From: Eubacteriaceae bacterium
GTDB taxonomy: Bacteria > Bacillota > Clostridia > Peptostreptococcales > Anaerovoracaceae
Reading direction: 5' to 3'
DNA: 55,761 bases
Assembly (NCBI GenBank): GCA_029012125.1
Contig: JAQXLM010000176.1
Span: forward strand, 1-55,761
A program made the position numbers and the translations under genes. The notes beneath the pieces were generated by a model. The model did no database searches, was not told the origin of the DNA, and saw only the letters and a list, made by a program, of their open reading frames with translations. This document shows, in pieces, positions 9,046-18,803 of this stretch (positions within the stretch are counted from its first letter, which is position 1; the number at the start of each line of letters is the position of its first letter).

Positions 9046-11055
9046 ATGAAATACGTTAACGTTGTTATTGACAATAAAAGCAGACATACTGATACCTTCT
9101 ACACTTATAAAACCGATTTGGATATTGGTGTAGGAAGTGTTGTAAATGTTCCCTTCAATCGTGGAAACAAGCTGAAAACAGCGTATGTGTTTCAGACTGA
9201 TGTTGAGCCTCAGTGCAGACCGTCAAGTATTAAATCCATCGAATCCGTTAACGAGGACATTTCTTTAACCGAGGAGATAATAGAAACCTGCAAATGGATG
9301 AAACACAGGTATGGAATAACTTACCTGGATGGAGTTAAATGCTTTGTCCCAAACGGCAAACCGGCCAGGACGGGAAAAGAGAAGGAACCCTACAAGGATG
9401 AACAGGGTGAAAAACAGGATATTGCCGCTCTTACCCATGAGCAGACGTACGCTGTACAGACTATAGGCAATGCCATAGAAAACAACAGACAGGAAAATTT
9501 TCTCCTTCACGGAGTAACGGGAAGCGGAAAGACAGAGGTTTATATGCAGTCAATAAGCAAAGCTCTTGACTGCGGTAAAACCGCTGTAATGCTGGTTCCT
9601 GAAATAGCGCTTACCAAACAGATTATTGACAGATTTATAGGGCGATTTGGCAAAGAAAGCATCGCAGTGCTTCATAGTAAGCTGACTAAACGGGAAAGAT
9701 ACGATGAGTGGGTCAGAATCAGACGAGGAAATGTTAAGATAGTAATCGGTGCCAGACTTGGTGTATTTGCTCCATTAGATAACATCGGATTGATCATTTT
9801 AGATGAGGAACATGAAGCAACCTATAAATCTGATATGAATCCTAAGTATGAAACCGTTGACATTGCACTGAAACGTCTGATGACTTTTAAGGGAGTACTG
9901 CTTCTGGGAAGTGCAACACCGTCGGTAGTCTCATATAAAAGAGCTGAGGACGGAATTTACAAGCTTATTGAGCTGAAAAAAAGATATAACAGTGGTCCAT
10001 TACCTGATGTAGAGCTGGTAGATATGAAGAACGAGCTGAAAGAAGGAAATACTACGATTTTCAGTGACCGGCTCTATAATGAAATGCAATATACCCTGGA
10101 AAGGGGACAGCAGGTAATATTATTCCTGAACAGAAGAGGTTATTCAACCTTTATATCCTGCAGAGAATGCGGAGAGGTGATGAGGTGTCCCGAATGTGGA
10201 ATTTCTCTCACGTATCACAAGAAGGAAAATGCGGCAATATGTCATTATTGCGGAAAGAAATTCAGTTTGGATCAAAGCTGCAGTAAGTGCGGCAGTCCTT
10301 TTATGACCTATTCCGGAGCAGGAACGGAAAAGGTGGAAGAAATAACCCAACAGCTTTTCTCAAACAGAAAAGTTGAAAGACTTGATCTGGATACTGCCAA
10401 AAATAACAGAGAAATTAACAGAATTGTAAACAGCTTTTCTAAGGGAAAGACAGACATACTCATAGGAACACAGCTTGTGGCTAAAGGCCTTGATTTTAAA
10501 AATGTAGGGCTTGTAGGTGTTATTGCCGCAGATGTAGGTTTGAACATTCCGGATTACAGAGCTACGGAAAGGACTTTTCAGCTTGTAACTCAGGTGGCAG
10601 GAAGAGCCGGACGAGGAGATGAAAGAGGACGGGTGATTGTTCAGACCTTCTCCCCTGACAACTTTGCTCTGAAGGCCGCTGCGCATCATGACTATATCTG
10701 CTTTTATGACAGAGAAATTCAGGCGAGAGAATTGATGAACTATCCTCCTTTCTCTGATTTGATTTGCGTCGAGTTTACAAGTACAGACGAAATGCTGGCA
10801 TATAATACTGCAGCAAGCTGCAAACGATATCTGCAGAAATGCAACCTGGAGAACGGGCGGGAAACTATCTTTGATCCAAAAGAATCCTTCGCCTTTAAGG
10901 GTAAGGACAGCTTCAGGTATTGTATTCTGATAAAGTGTCCAAAGGGACTGAGAAATGAATACGTATATTACATTAATGCATTTGGCGATAATATTTTGAA
11001 AAACAAGATAGATTGCAACATGATAATTGATGTTAATCCATATAGTACAATTTAG
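9046..11055 (+). CDS. priA: Primosomal protein N' (replication restart helicase)
   Basis: DEXH helicase that reloads the replisome at stalled forks. In order: a compact N-terminal DNA-binding region, Walker A GVTGSGKTE, Walker B DEEH, GSATPS (motif III), a zinc-binding insert of paired CxxC motifs (CREC, CPEC, CHYC, CSKC; residues about 375-425), and motifs V/VI (GTQLVAKGLDF, QVAGRAGR). At 669 residues it is shorter than the B. subtilis protein (about 800), mostly in the N-terminal 3'-end-binding part, but all helicase motifs are intact. The start ATG is preceded by AGAGG. Confidence 0.96.
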   Translation: MKYVNVVIDNKSRHTDTFYTYKTDLDIGVGSVVNVPFNRGNKLKTAYVFQTDVEPQCRPSSIKSIESVNEDISLTEEIIETCKWMKHRYGITYLDGVKCFVPNGKPARTGKEKEPYKDEQGEKQDIAALTHEQTYAVQTIGNAIENNRQENFLLHGVTGSGKTEVYMQSISKALDCGKTAVMLVPEIALTKQIIDRFIGRFGKESIAVLHSKLTKRERYDEWVRIRRGNVKIVIGARLGVFAPLDNIGLIILDEEHEATYKSDMNPKYETVDIALKRLMTFKGVLLLGSATPSVVSYKRAEDGIYKLIELKKRYNSGPLPDVELVDMKNELKEGNTTIFSDRLYNEMQYTLERGQQVILFLNRRGYSTFISCRECGEVMRCPECGISLTYHKKENAAICHYCGKKFSLDQSCSKCGSPFMTYSGAGTEKVEEITQQLFSNRKVERLDLDTAKNNREINRIVNSFSKGKTDILIGTQLVAKGLDFKNVGLVGVIAADVGLNIPDYRATERTFQLVTQVAGRAGRGDERGRVIVQTFSPDNFALKAAAHHDYICFYDREIQARELMNYPPFSDLICVEFTSTDEMLAYNTAASCKRYLQKCNLENGRETIFDPKESFAFKGKDSFRYCILIKCPKGLRNEYVYYINAFGDNILKNKIDCNMIIDVNPYSTI

Positions 11056-11072
11056 AATAGGAGAGAATTATA

Positions 11073-11561
11073 ATGGCAATTAGAAATGTAGTCACTGAAG
11101 GCGATGAGATTTTAAGAAAGAAATGCAGAGTGGTTACTGAGGTAACTGACAGAATAAGAGAAACCATGGAGGATATGCTGGAAACCATGCATTCCCAGGC
11201 AGGCGTCGGAATCGCAGCACCACAGGTTGGTGTCATGAGAAGAATGTTCATTGCAGAACCGGAACCGGGAAGAGTATATTACATGATAAACCCTGAAATT
11301 CTGGAACAAGATGGAACTCAATTCTCTTCAGAAGGCTGTCTAAGCGTACCCGGTTTGGTAGGCGATGTAGAGCGTCCTGAAAGAATTAAAATCAAAGCGA
11401 TGGATCTTGACGGAGAAGTAAAGACCTATGACTTTGAAGGCTTTGATGCCGTAGTTATGTGTCATGAAAATGACCATCTTGACGGAATATTATATATCGA
11501 TAAAGCAAAAAATATCAGAGATGCGGAAGCGGCAATTGACGAGGATGAAGAGGAGATCTAA
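11073..11561 (+). CDS. def: Peptide deformylase
   Basis: Metalloenzyme that removes the N-formyl group from nascent proteins. The 162 residues contain all three family motifs: GIAAPQVG, EGCLSVPG (Cys ligand) and the CHENDHLDG form of HExxH (two His ligands and catalytic Glu). AGGAG precedes the ATG. It is followed after 3 bases by fmt, the enzyme that adds the formyl group, the usual pairing. Confidence 0.97.
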   Translation: MAIRNVVTEGDEILRKKCRVVTEVTDRIRETMEDMLETMHSQAGVGIAAPQVGVMRRMFIAEPEPGRVYYMINPEILEQDGTQFSSEGCLSVPGLVGDVERPERIKIKAMDLDGEVKTYDFEGFDAVVMCHENDHLDGILYIDKAKNIRDAEAAIDEDEEEI

Positions 11562-11564
11562 TAT

Positions 11565-12494
11565 ATGAAAATTGTTTTTATGGGAACTCCTGATTTTGCG
11601 GTACCTGTTCTGGATGAAATACTCAAAGCAGGCCATCAGGTTGGGTATGTTATTACTCAGCCTGACAAAGCAAGAAACAGGGGTAAACAGGTGCAGTTCA
11701 CTCCGGTGAAGGAACTGGCTGTTGCCAACAATATAGAAGTTCTTCAGCCTGTCAGAATCAAAGACAGCAAAGAGGTTATGGATATTCTTACAGACTATAA
11801 TCCTGACATAATTGTTGTTGTTGCTTACGGTCAGATTTTGCAGAAGGAAATCCTGGAACTGCCAAAGTATGGCTGTATAAATGTCCATGCATCACTTCTA
11901 CCAAAGCTTAGAGGTGCATCTCCCATTCAGCATGCAATTCTGGTTGGAGAAGAAAAAAGCGGTGTAACCATTATGCAGATGGGAGAAGGACTTGATACGG
12001 GAGATATGTTAACCAAAGCTGAGACTGAAATCGGCAGAAAAAACGGCGAAGAACTGCATGATGAGCTGTCAGAGATGGGAGCAAAGCTGCTGGTTGAAAC
12101 TCTTGAGCTTATCGAGAATGATCAGGTAGTACCGGTACCTCAGGATGACAGCCTTTCAACATATGCCGGTATGATTTCCAAAGAGGATGGAAAAATTGAT
12201 TTTGATAAGTCACCTGTTGAGATCGAACGGCAGATTAGAGCCTTTGATCCATGGCCGGGAGCATTTTGTTCATTAAATGGTGCTACGATGAAGGTCTGGA
12301 AGGCAGAGGTAATTGACAGGGAGCTTGACCTGATGCCGGGAACTGTTGCGACTGTTTCGAAAGATGGTATTGACATTTGCTGCGGTGGTAGTACACTTAG
12401 GGTTACAGAAATTCAGATGCCCGGTAAGAAGAGAGTTTCAGTTGATGCTTTTTTACGGGGAAATAAAATTGAAAAGGGAATAGTATTAGATTAA
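11565..12494 (+). CDS. fmt: Methionyl-tRNA formyltransferase
   Basis: Transfers a formyl group from 10-formyl-THF to initiator Met-tRNA. At 309 residues it has normal length, with the N-terminal FMGTPDFAVP, the catalytic INVHASLLPKLRGASPIQ region (Asn, His and later Asp) and the C-terminal OB-fold domain from about residue 205. It is tightly coupled to def upstream. Confidence 0.97.
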   Translation: MKIVFMGTPDFAVPVLDEILKAGHQVGYVITQPDKARNRGKQVQFTPVKELAVANNIEVLQPVRIKDSKEVMDILTDYNPDIIVVVAYGQILQKEILELPKYGCINVHASLLPKLRGASPIQHAILVGEEKSGVTIMQMGEGLDTGDMLTKAETEIGRKNGEELHDELSEMGAKLLVETLELIENDQVVPVPQDDSLSTYAGMISKEDGKIDFDKSPVEIERQIRAFDPWPGAFCSLNGATMKVWKAEVIDRELDLMPGTVATVSKDGIDICCGGSTLRVTEIQMPGKKRVSVDAFLRGNKIEKGIVLD

Positions 12495-12514
12495 AATAAT
12501 AAGGGGGAAAGAAA

Positions 12515-13216
12515 ATGTTTTACGATTCAACATATATCATTCTTATACCTGCGATTCTGTTTACTTTATATGCACAGTCACAGGTTAAAGGCGCATTTAA
12601 CAGATATTCCAAGGTTAGAAATCAGAAGAATATTTCAGGAGCGGAGGCAGCCAGAATTGTACTGGATTATAACGGACTTTCAGATGTTAAAATCGCACCG
12701 ATCAGAGGCAGCCTTACAGACAACTACAATCCGACCAATAAGGTGCTGTCCTTATCTGAAACCGTATATGGTGTGAACTCTATCGCAGCTATAAGTGTTG
12801 CCTGCCATGAGGTGGGTCATGCTATTCAGCACGCTAACGGATATGCACCACTGAAGGTAAGAAACAGCATTGTTCCGGTAGTTAATTTTGCATCAAAGCT
12901 GACATGGCCGATGATAATCATTGGTTTGATTCTTCTTTCAACCAGCGCTGAAAGCTGGTATTTCGGAAATATGCTGTTTAATATCGGAGTAATCGCTTTT
13001 GGAGCTATTGTAGTGTTTCATCTGATTACATTACCTGTAGAATTTAACGCAAGCAGCCGAGCCATAGACCAGATGATGGAGCTGGGGCTTGTAACAGATG
13101 CAGACGTTCATGGATCAAAGAGAGTGCTTAGAGCCGCAGCAATGACTTATGTTGCCGCCCTTGCCACAGCAGTTGCAAATCTGCTTAGAATTCTTGCAAT
13201 TAGAGGTAGGGACTAG
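12515..13216 (+). CDS. YugP-like membrane zinc metallopeptidase
   Basis: Predicted integral-membrane neutral zinc protease of 233 residues. The HEVGHAIQH motif (about residues 105-113) supplies two zinc ligands and the catalytic Glu. Hydrophobic segments lie at the N-terminus and around residues 135-195 (three or so). Substrate is unknown. AGGGGGAAAG precedes the start. It sits between fmt and rsmB, where B. subtilis has none, and is probably co-transcribed with both. Confidence 0.88.
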   Translation: MFYDSTYIILIPAILFTLYAQSQVKGAFNRYSKVRNQKNISGAEAARIVLDYNGLSDVKIAPIRGSLTDNYNPTNKVLSLSETVYGVNSIAAISVACHEVGHAIQHANGYAPLKVRNSIVPVVNFASKLTWPMIIIGLILLSTSAESWYFGNMLFNIGVIAFGAIVVFHLITLPVEFNASSRAIDQMMELGLVTDADVHGSKRVLRAAAMTYVAALATAVANLLRILAIRGRD

Positions 13217-13227
13217 GAGACAGGCTC

Positions 13228-14511
13228 ATGGACTTAAACCGAAGAGTGGCATATAATGTGCTTCTTGAAATAGAACGAAATGATGCATATTCAAATATCG
13301 AACTTAATAAACAGATTGATATTCATAAACCTGACTCTCCGGCCTTTGTGAGAGAACTGGTTTATGGAGTATTGGAGAATAAGATATACCTGGACTACGT
13401 CTTGTCACATCTGATAGTGAAAGGACTGAAAGGCGTCAAGAAACAGCCCCTTGTTCTGTTGAGAATGGGAATATACCAGTTGGCTTTCATGAATTCTGTT
13501 CCGGAATATGCTGCCGTAAATGAAACAGTTACTCTGGCCGGAAAGGTCGCAAGAGGCAGAGAAGGCTTCATTAATGGAGTCCTCAGAGGATATATCAAAA
13601 ATAAGCAGGATATCACGTTACCGTCTGCCGTGCAGGATACCGTTTATTATCTTTCCGTCAAATACTCCTTTGAACCATGGATTGTAAATCTATGGTGCGA
13701 GCAATACGGAAAAGAGAAGACTGAGGAGATAATGAAGGCCTGCAATGAAACACCTAAGCTGTCCATTCGTGTAAACAGGCTGAAAACTGACGTCGATTCC
13801 CTTAAGGAAAGCCTATCAGAACTGGGTTTCCGTGTTGAAAAGGGAAAACTCAGTGAAAACGTTCTGTTTGTTCAGGGAACCGGTCTGCTTGAGACTGAAG
13901 AATACAGAACAGGTATGTTTTCTGTCCAGGATGAGTCCTCTGTAGTGGCAGCTGAAACTCTTTCGCCGAAACCGGAAGATAAGGTAATTGATATGTGTGC
14001 TGCACCCGGCGGAAAAACTCTTGCAATGGCTGAGCTTATAAACAATCGAGGATATATCAAAGCCTTTGATGTATACGAACATAAGCTGGAGCTTATACAT
14101 AGAGAATCTGAGAGGCTGGGAATTACCTGTATTACAACGGATCAGGGTGACGGTACGGTTTATAATGAATCACTTGAATGCTGGGCAGACAAGATTCTGG
14201 TTGACGGTCCATGCTCCGGTTTGGGAGTAATCAGGAGAAAACCGGAGATAAAATACAAGAAATTAACAGACAATGGAAAATCTCTTGCTGAAAAACAGCT
14301 GGCCATTCTCGAAAATGCATGCCGCTATTTAAAAGCAGGGGGATATATGGTATACAGTACCTGTACCATTAATAGAATAGAAAACGATGATGTAGCCGAT
14401 GAGTTCATTCGGCGACATAGCAACTTTGAAATAGAGTATCGCAAACAGTTTATTCCTGGATTAGATGAAACCGATGGATTCTACATTTGCAGGATGAAAA
14501 AAAAGGAGTAA
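13228..14511 (+). CDS. rsmB: 16S rRNA (cytosine(967)-C(5))-methyltransferase
   Basis: SAM-dependent m5C methyltransferase (Sun/RsmB), 427 residues. An N-terminal NusB-like RNA-binding domain occupies about residues 1-140. The Rossmann methyltransferase domain has MCAAPGGKT (SAM binding), DGPCSGLG (motif IV) and STCT (motif VI), each with one of the two family cysteines. The start lies 9 bases after AGGAG. rlmN, which often follows rsmB in Firmicutes, is absent; the PP2C phosphatase gene follows after 4 bases. Confidence 0.95.
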   Translation: MDLNRRVAYNVLLEIERNDAYSNIELNKQIDIHKPDSPAFVRELVYGVLENKIYLDYVLSHLIVKGLKGVKKQPLVLLRMGIYQLAFMNSVPEYAAVNETVTLAGKVARGREGFINGVLRGYIKNKQDITLPSAVQDTVYYLSVKYSFEPWIVNLWCEQYGKEKTEEIMKACNETPKLSIRVNRLKTDVDSLKESLSELGFRVEKGKLSENVLFVQGTGLLETEEYRTGMFSVQDESSVVAAETLSPKPEDKVIDMCAAPGGKTLAMAELINNRGYIKAFDVYEHKLELIHRESERLGITCITTDQGDGTVYNESLECWADKILVDGPCSGLGVIRRKPEIKYKKLTDNGKSLAEKQLAILENACRYLKAGGYMVYSTCTINRIENDDVADEFIRRHSNFEIEYRKQFIPGLDETDGFYICRMKKKE

Positions 14512-14515
14512 TAAA

Positions 14516-15262
14516 ATGGAAGTTGGTTTTAAAACTGACAAAGGGGTTAGACGTTCCAACAACGAGGATGCATGTTTCGTAATGAAAAAAGACAGATTTT
14601 TTGTTGTTGCTGACGGCGTTGGAGGCAATAATTCCGGAGAGATTGCCAGTAGAACGGCTGTAAGTGAAATAACTAAGTTTTTTCAGGAGCAGCCGTTGAA
14701 AAAGAAGGCCGATGCCGAGGACATAAGAAAATACTTTGAGCTTTGCATGGCAAGAGCTAATCTGGCGGTTCTTCAGAAATCCCAAAAGATTCCGAAGAAT
14801 AAAGGCATGGCAACGACAGTGGTAACAGCCTACATAGATAAAAACTGTGCCCATATTACAAATATAGGCGATAGCAGAGCGTATCTGTTGCGTAATGGAA
14901 AGCTTAATCAGATCACCGAGGATCACACCTATGTTAACACCTTGCTGAAAGCAGGAATTATCTCGGAAGAAGAAGCTTTGAATCATGAAAATCGTAATAT
15001 GATTACAAGAGCTATCGGTGCAGACAGTATGGTCGATGTCGATGTTTTCGATGTAACTATACAAGCGGGAGACATGATTCTTCTGTGTACCGATGGTCTT
15101 TACGGAGAGGTTCCTGAGCAGGAGATAATCAGTATTATGGAATCCGAAGAAACTACTAATGATATTTGTAATTCATTAGTGGACAGTGCAAATTTGCACG
15201 GAGGAAGGGATAATATTACTATGGTTGTCCTAAGAATAATGGAGGAAGATATCGATGAGTAA
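14516..15262 (+). CDS. PP2C-type serine/threonine phosphatase (PrpC/Stp)
   Basis: Metal-dependent phosphatase that reverses the action of PrkC-type kinases. The 248 residues show the PP2C motif set: N-terminal RRSNNEDA, ADGVGGNNSGE, GDSRAYLL, CTDGLYGEV and GGRDNIT, which carry the metal-binding aspartates. No membrane segment, so cytosolic. It overlaps the kinase gene by 8 bases, the canonical phosphatase-kinase coupling. Confidence 0.95.
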   Translation: MEVGFKTDKGVRRSNNEDACFVMKKDRFFVVADGVGGNNSGEIASRTAVSEITKFFQEQPLKKKADAEDIRKYFELCMARANLAVLQKSQKIPKNKGMATTVVTAYIDKNCAHITNIGDSRAYLLRNGKLNQITEDHTYVNTLLKAGIISEEEALNHENRNMITRAIGADSMVDVDVFDVTIQAGDMILLCTDGLYGEVPEQEIISIMESEETTNDICNSLVDSANLHGGRDNITMVVLRIMEEDIDE

Positions 15263-17132
15263 ACTACTTGCAGGCAGATATGAACTTATAGACAGAATCG
15301 GAGAAGGCGGAATGGCCGTGGTATACAAGGCTAAGGACAGACTTCTCAATCGCTATATTGCTGTAAAAATCTTAAGACCTGAATATACGAGAGATGTTCA
15401 GTTTGTCGAGAATTTCAGAAAGGAATCTCAGGCAGCGGCAGGACTTCAGCATCCGAATATTGTAAGCGTTTATGATGTAGGTACAGAGGGCAATATTCAC
15501 TACATCGTCATGGAACTGATTAACGGCAGGCCTTTAAGTGATATCATAAAAGAAAAGGCTCCTATGCCATACAGTGAAGTTGTGAATATCTCACGACAGG
15601 TTGCTTCAGCCCTGAGTGTAGCTCATAAGCATAACATAATTCACCGTGATGTAAAGCCTCATAACATTATGATTACAACCGATGGGATGGCTAAGCTAGC
15701 AGACTTCGGTATTGCAAAGGCAGTAAGTGACAGCACTCTTGCATCATCCACCAGCAGGATAATAGGCTCTGTTCACTACTTTTCACCGGAACAGGCGAGA
15801 GGCTCATACGTAGATGAAAGATCTGACATTTATTCTCTGGGAATTGTAATATATGAAATGCTTACAGGACAAGTTCCATTTGATGGTGATAATCCGGTTC
15901 AGGTAGCTTTGATGCATATTAATGACGACATTGTAGCCCCATCAAAGCTGACACCGGGAATACCGCCGGCTCTCGAAAAACTTGTAATGAAAGCAACTGA
16001 TAAATTCCAGAGCAACAGATTTGAAAGTGTGGATGCTTTGATTTCAGAGCTGGATAATATAGAGTTTGTATCAAAAATGGTAGGCAAATCCATTTTATTA
16101 GGAAATGATTACAGCCTTGAAGATACGGAAACAAATACAACAGATTCAGATCTGAAGAAAACCAATAATAAGAAAGGCAACAAGGATACAGGTAAGTCTG
16201 AGTCGAAAAAGAATAAACATGAAGACTCAGAAAATACAGCCAACAATAAGAAGAAAAACAAAAACAAAAACAGAAAGAAGCTGTTTATCGGAATTGCAGC
16301 GGGTATTGCCGTATTGTTAATTGCTTTGGGAGTCGCTTTTGCTACAGGACTTATCAGTTCAGGTATAGATGTTCCTGACCTGAAAAACATGACGGTAAAA
16401 GAGGCAGAGGAAAAGCTGAAGGAACTGAAGCTGGAAATTAAGGTGGGAGAAGAAGTTCCTAGTGACGATGTGGAGAAAGGTAAAATTGCCTCGCAAACGC
16501 CTGAACAGGGCACCAAACTTAAGGCCGGCGAAGAAGTAACTGTAATGGTAAGTTCAGGAAAACCGACAGGAGAGGTGCCTTCACTTATCGGCAAGGTTTT
16601 CGATGAAGAAGTAATCAGTACATTCCTTCTTGCAAACAACTATGCTCTGGGAGATGTTACCAGAGTGGAAAGTGACTCACCTGAGGGTGAAATAATTGAC
16701 CAGACTCCTTCTGCCGGAACAGAGGTTGAAACCGGAACTAAAATCGATATAGTTGTAAGCAAGGGTACTTCCAAAATACCGGTACCGAATTTAATTGGCA
16801 GAACTGTCGATGATGCTAAGCAGTTGCTAAAGGATGCGGGACTGAAGCTTGGTAAGGTTTCATATGAGGAAAGCTCTGTATATAAAGCCAACGTGATTAT
16901 GGGACATGATTACGAAAATGGTGAAAAGGTAGAAAAAGGAACTTCTGTAGATATTATAGTAAGTAAGGGTGAGCCTGATATTGCACCACCTGATGATACG
17001 GATACGCCGGATGATCCGGCAGTTAAACCAGATGATGGGGAAGACTCCGGTAATGAAAACACTTCAGGCCAGGATGGGTCGGAAGATGGATCTGACTCCA
17101 ATGATGACGAATCTGATTCCGGTAATAATTAA
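15255..17132 (+). CDS. prkC: PASTA-domain Ser/Thr protein kinase (PrkC/PknB type)
   Basis: Membrane receptor kinase that senses muropeptides or lipid II and controls wall growth. The kinase domain (about residues 8-270) has GEGGMAVVY, Lys38, HRDVKPHN (130-137) and DFG (150-152), all intact. A Lys/Asn-rich juxtamembrane linker (about 300-340) precedes one membrane segment (about 343-367). Three extracellular PASTA repeats follow to about residue 575. The last 50 residues are an unusual Asp/Ser/Gly-rich tail. Translation is coupled to the phosphatase gene upstream. Confidence 0.96.
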   Translation: MSKLLAGRYELIDRIGEGGMAVVYKAKDRLLNRYIAVKILRPEYTRDVQFVENFRKESQAAAGLQHPNIVSVYDVGTEGNIHYIVMELINGRPLSDIIKEKAPMPYSEVVNISRQVASALSVAHKHNIIHRDVKPHNIMITTDGMAKLADFGIAKAVSDSTLASSTSRIIGSVHYFSPEQARGSYVDERSDIYSLGIVIYEMLTGQVPFDGDNPVQVALMHINDDIVAPSKLTPGIPPALEKLVMKATDKFQSNRFESVDALISELDNIEFVSKMVGKSILLGNDYSLEDTETNTTDSDLKKTNNKKGNKDTGKSESKKNKHEDSENTANNKKKNKNKNRKKLFIGIAAGIAVLLIALGVAFATGLISSGIDVPDLKNMTVKEAEEKLKELKLEIKVGEEVPSDDVEKGKIASQTPEQGTKLKAGEEVTVMVSSGKPTGEVPSLIGKVFDEEVISTFLLANNYALGDVTRVESDSPEGEIIDQTPSAGTEVETGTKIDIVVSKGTSKIPVPNLIGRTVDDAKQLLKDAGLKLGKVSYEESSVYKANVIMGHDYENGEKVEKGTSVDIIVSKGEPDIAPPDDTDTPDDPAVKPDDGEDSGNENTSGQDGSEDGSDSNDDESDSGNN

Positions 17133-17150
17133 AAGGTTAAAGAACAGTTG

Positions 17151-18017
17151 ATGGATGGATTGATTATAAAAGGTATAGGAGGTTTTTACTATGTAAAAAC
17201 CTCCGAAGGCGTTTTTCAGGCCAAAGGTCGAGGCGTTTTTAAAAAAGAAGGAATCGTTTTAGCCGTCGGTGATGAGGTATCTATCGATGTCCTTCCTGAT
17301 GGAGATGCGGTAATTAACAGTGTAAAGGAACGGAAAAATCACTTTGTAAGACCACCTATTGCAAATGTAGATTCAATAGTGGTGGTTTTAGCTGCGGCAA
17401 AGCCAAAGCCTAATTTTACTCTCATAGATAAGTTCCTCATTATGGCTGAAAAGCATGGAATCGAACCTGTAATCTGTATAAACAAATGTGACCTTAGTCC
17501 TCAGGAGGAAGTTGACAGCATGGCAGAAATATACAGCAATGCATATTCTGTAGTCAAAACAAGCAGTGTAACCGGCCAGGGAATAGATGAACTTGCTTCC
17601 CTCATCAGCGGGAAAAAGGTTGCTTTTGCAGGACCATCAGGAGTCGGAAAATCATCTATTACAAATAAGATAATTCCGGAGGCCAACATGGAAACAGGTG
17701 GTATCAGTCAAAAGACCAAGAGGGGCAAGCATACTACCAGACATGTGGAAATATTTGAAACACTGCAGGGAGGATTGCTTTTTGATACACCCGGCTTTAC
17801 GTCCTTTGAGATATTAGACGCAGAAGAGGATGAGCTTAAGGAACTTTATCCGGAAATCGCAAGATATACCGGAATGTGTCGTTTTGATAATTGTAGACAC
17901 CTGAAGGAACCGGGGTGTGCAGTAAGAGATGCAGTGGAAAAGGGAGAAATAAACAGTAAACGTTACGATTCTTATCTTTTTCATATGGATGAGATAAAAA
18001 ACAGGAAAAAGTATTAA
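17151..18017 (+). CDS. rsgA: Ribosome small subunit-dependent GTPase A
   Basis: Circularly permuted GTPase that checks late 30S assembly. An N-terminal OB-fold (about residues 1-65) is followed by the permuted G motifs: NKCD (G4), GPSGVGKSS (G1), DTPGFTSF (G3). A C-terminal zinc motif follows (CRFDNCRHLKEPGC). Length 288-289 is normal. ATG 17151 or the adjoining TTG 17148 could be the start; only a weak AAAGG lies upstream. It follows prkC after 18 bases in the typical order. Confidence 0.95.
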   Translation: MDGLIIKGIGGFYYVKTSEGVFQAKGRGVFKKEGIVLAVGDEVSIDVLPDGDAVINSVKERKNHFVRPPIANVDSIVVVLAAAKPKPNFTLIDKFLIMAEKHGIEPVICINKCDLSPQEEVDSMAEIYSNAYSVVKTSSVTGQGIDELASLISGKKVAFAGPSGVGKSSITNKIIPEANMETGGISQKTKRGKHTTRHVEIFETLQGGLLFDTPGFTSFEILDAEEDELKELYPEIARYTGMCRFDNCRHLKEPGCAVRDAVEKGEINSKRYDSYLFHMDEIKNRKKY

Positions 18018-18031
18018 TAAGGAGAATTCTA

Positions 18032-18682
18032 ATGGGAAAACTAGCACCATCAATTTTATCCGCTGATTTTGCAAGACTTGGAGAACAGGTGGAGGCAATC
18101 AGCAGAGCCGGAGCAGATTATATACATGTAGATGTCATGGACGGGCATTTTGTACCGAATATCAGCTTTGGCAGTACAGTTATGAAGTCTCTGAATAAAC
18201 TGGAAACCGCACCTTATGATGTTCATCTGATGATAGAAAATCCAGATGATTATATAGGTGATTTCGTTACAGAAAAGACAGAATTCATCGTTGTACATCA
18301 GGAAGCATGCAGACACTTACATAGGACTATACAGAATATTAAGTCATATAATGTTAAGGCCGGTGTATCTTTGAATCCCGGTACTCCCATATCAGCCCTA
18401 GACTGTATTTTAAGTGATGTGGATCTTGTTCTCATAATGTCTGTGAATCCCGGATTCGGTGGACAGAAATTTATTCCTAATGCTATTGAAAAAATCAGAG
18501 AGCTTGATAGAATTCGTAAGGAAAAAGGCTATGGCTTTGTAATTGAGATTGATGGCGGAATCATTCTAGACAATGCTGCCGATGTAAAAAGAGCCGGCTG
18601 TGATATCTTTGTAGCAGGGTCCGCAGTTTTTGGAGCTGAGGATATAGAGCAGAGAGTAAAGGAATTTAAGCAGATTCTGTAA
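18032..18682 (+). CDS. rpe: Ribulose-phosphate 3-epimerase
   Basis: TIM-barrel enzyme of the pentose phosphate pathway interconverting ribulose 5-phosphate and xylulose 5-phosphate. The 216 residues contain APSILSADFARL, HVDVMDGHFVPN (metal-binding His and Asp), HLMIENP, MSVNPGFGGQKF and EIDGGI. AAGGAG lies before the ATG. It ends the priA-to-rpe run; a bidirectional terminator follows. Confidence 0.97.
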   Translation: MGKLAPSILSADFARLGEQVEAISRAGADYIHVDVMDGHFVPNISFGSTVMKSLNKLETAPYDVHLMIENPDDYIGDFVTEKTEFIVVHQEACRHLHRTIQNIKSYNVKAGVSLNPGTPISALDCILSDVDLVLIMSVNPGFGGQKFIPNAIEKIRELDRIRKEKGYGFVIEIDGGIILDNAADVKRAGCDIFVAGSAVFGAEDIEQRVKEFKQIL

Positions 18683-18723
18683 AGAGACAGAGCATACTAG
18701 ACATAGAATTAAATAACGCAATG

Positions 18724-18760
18724 ATAAAACCCGAGAATTATCATGATTCTCGGGTTTTAT
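18724..18760. terminator. Bidirectional terminator between rpe and the PBP gene
   Basis: A perfect 15-bp inverted repeat (18724-18738 and 18746-18760) with a 7-base loop. The arms start with ATAAAA and end with TTTTAT, so U-rich tails form on both strands. It separates the convergent rpe and penicillin-binding protein genes. Confidence 0.88.
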
Positions 18761-18803
18761 ATATTCTGATAAGGTTTGTTTTGTCAATTAATCTGTTCCT
18801 TCG

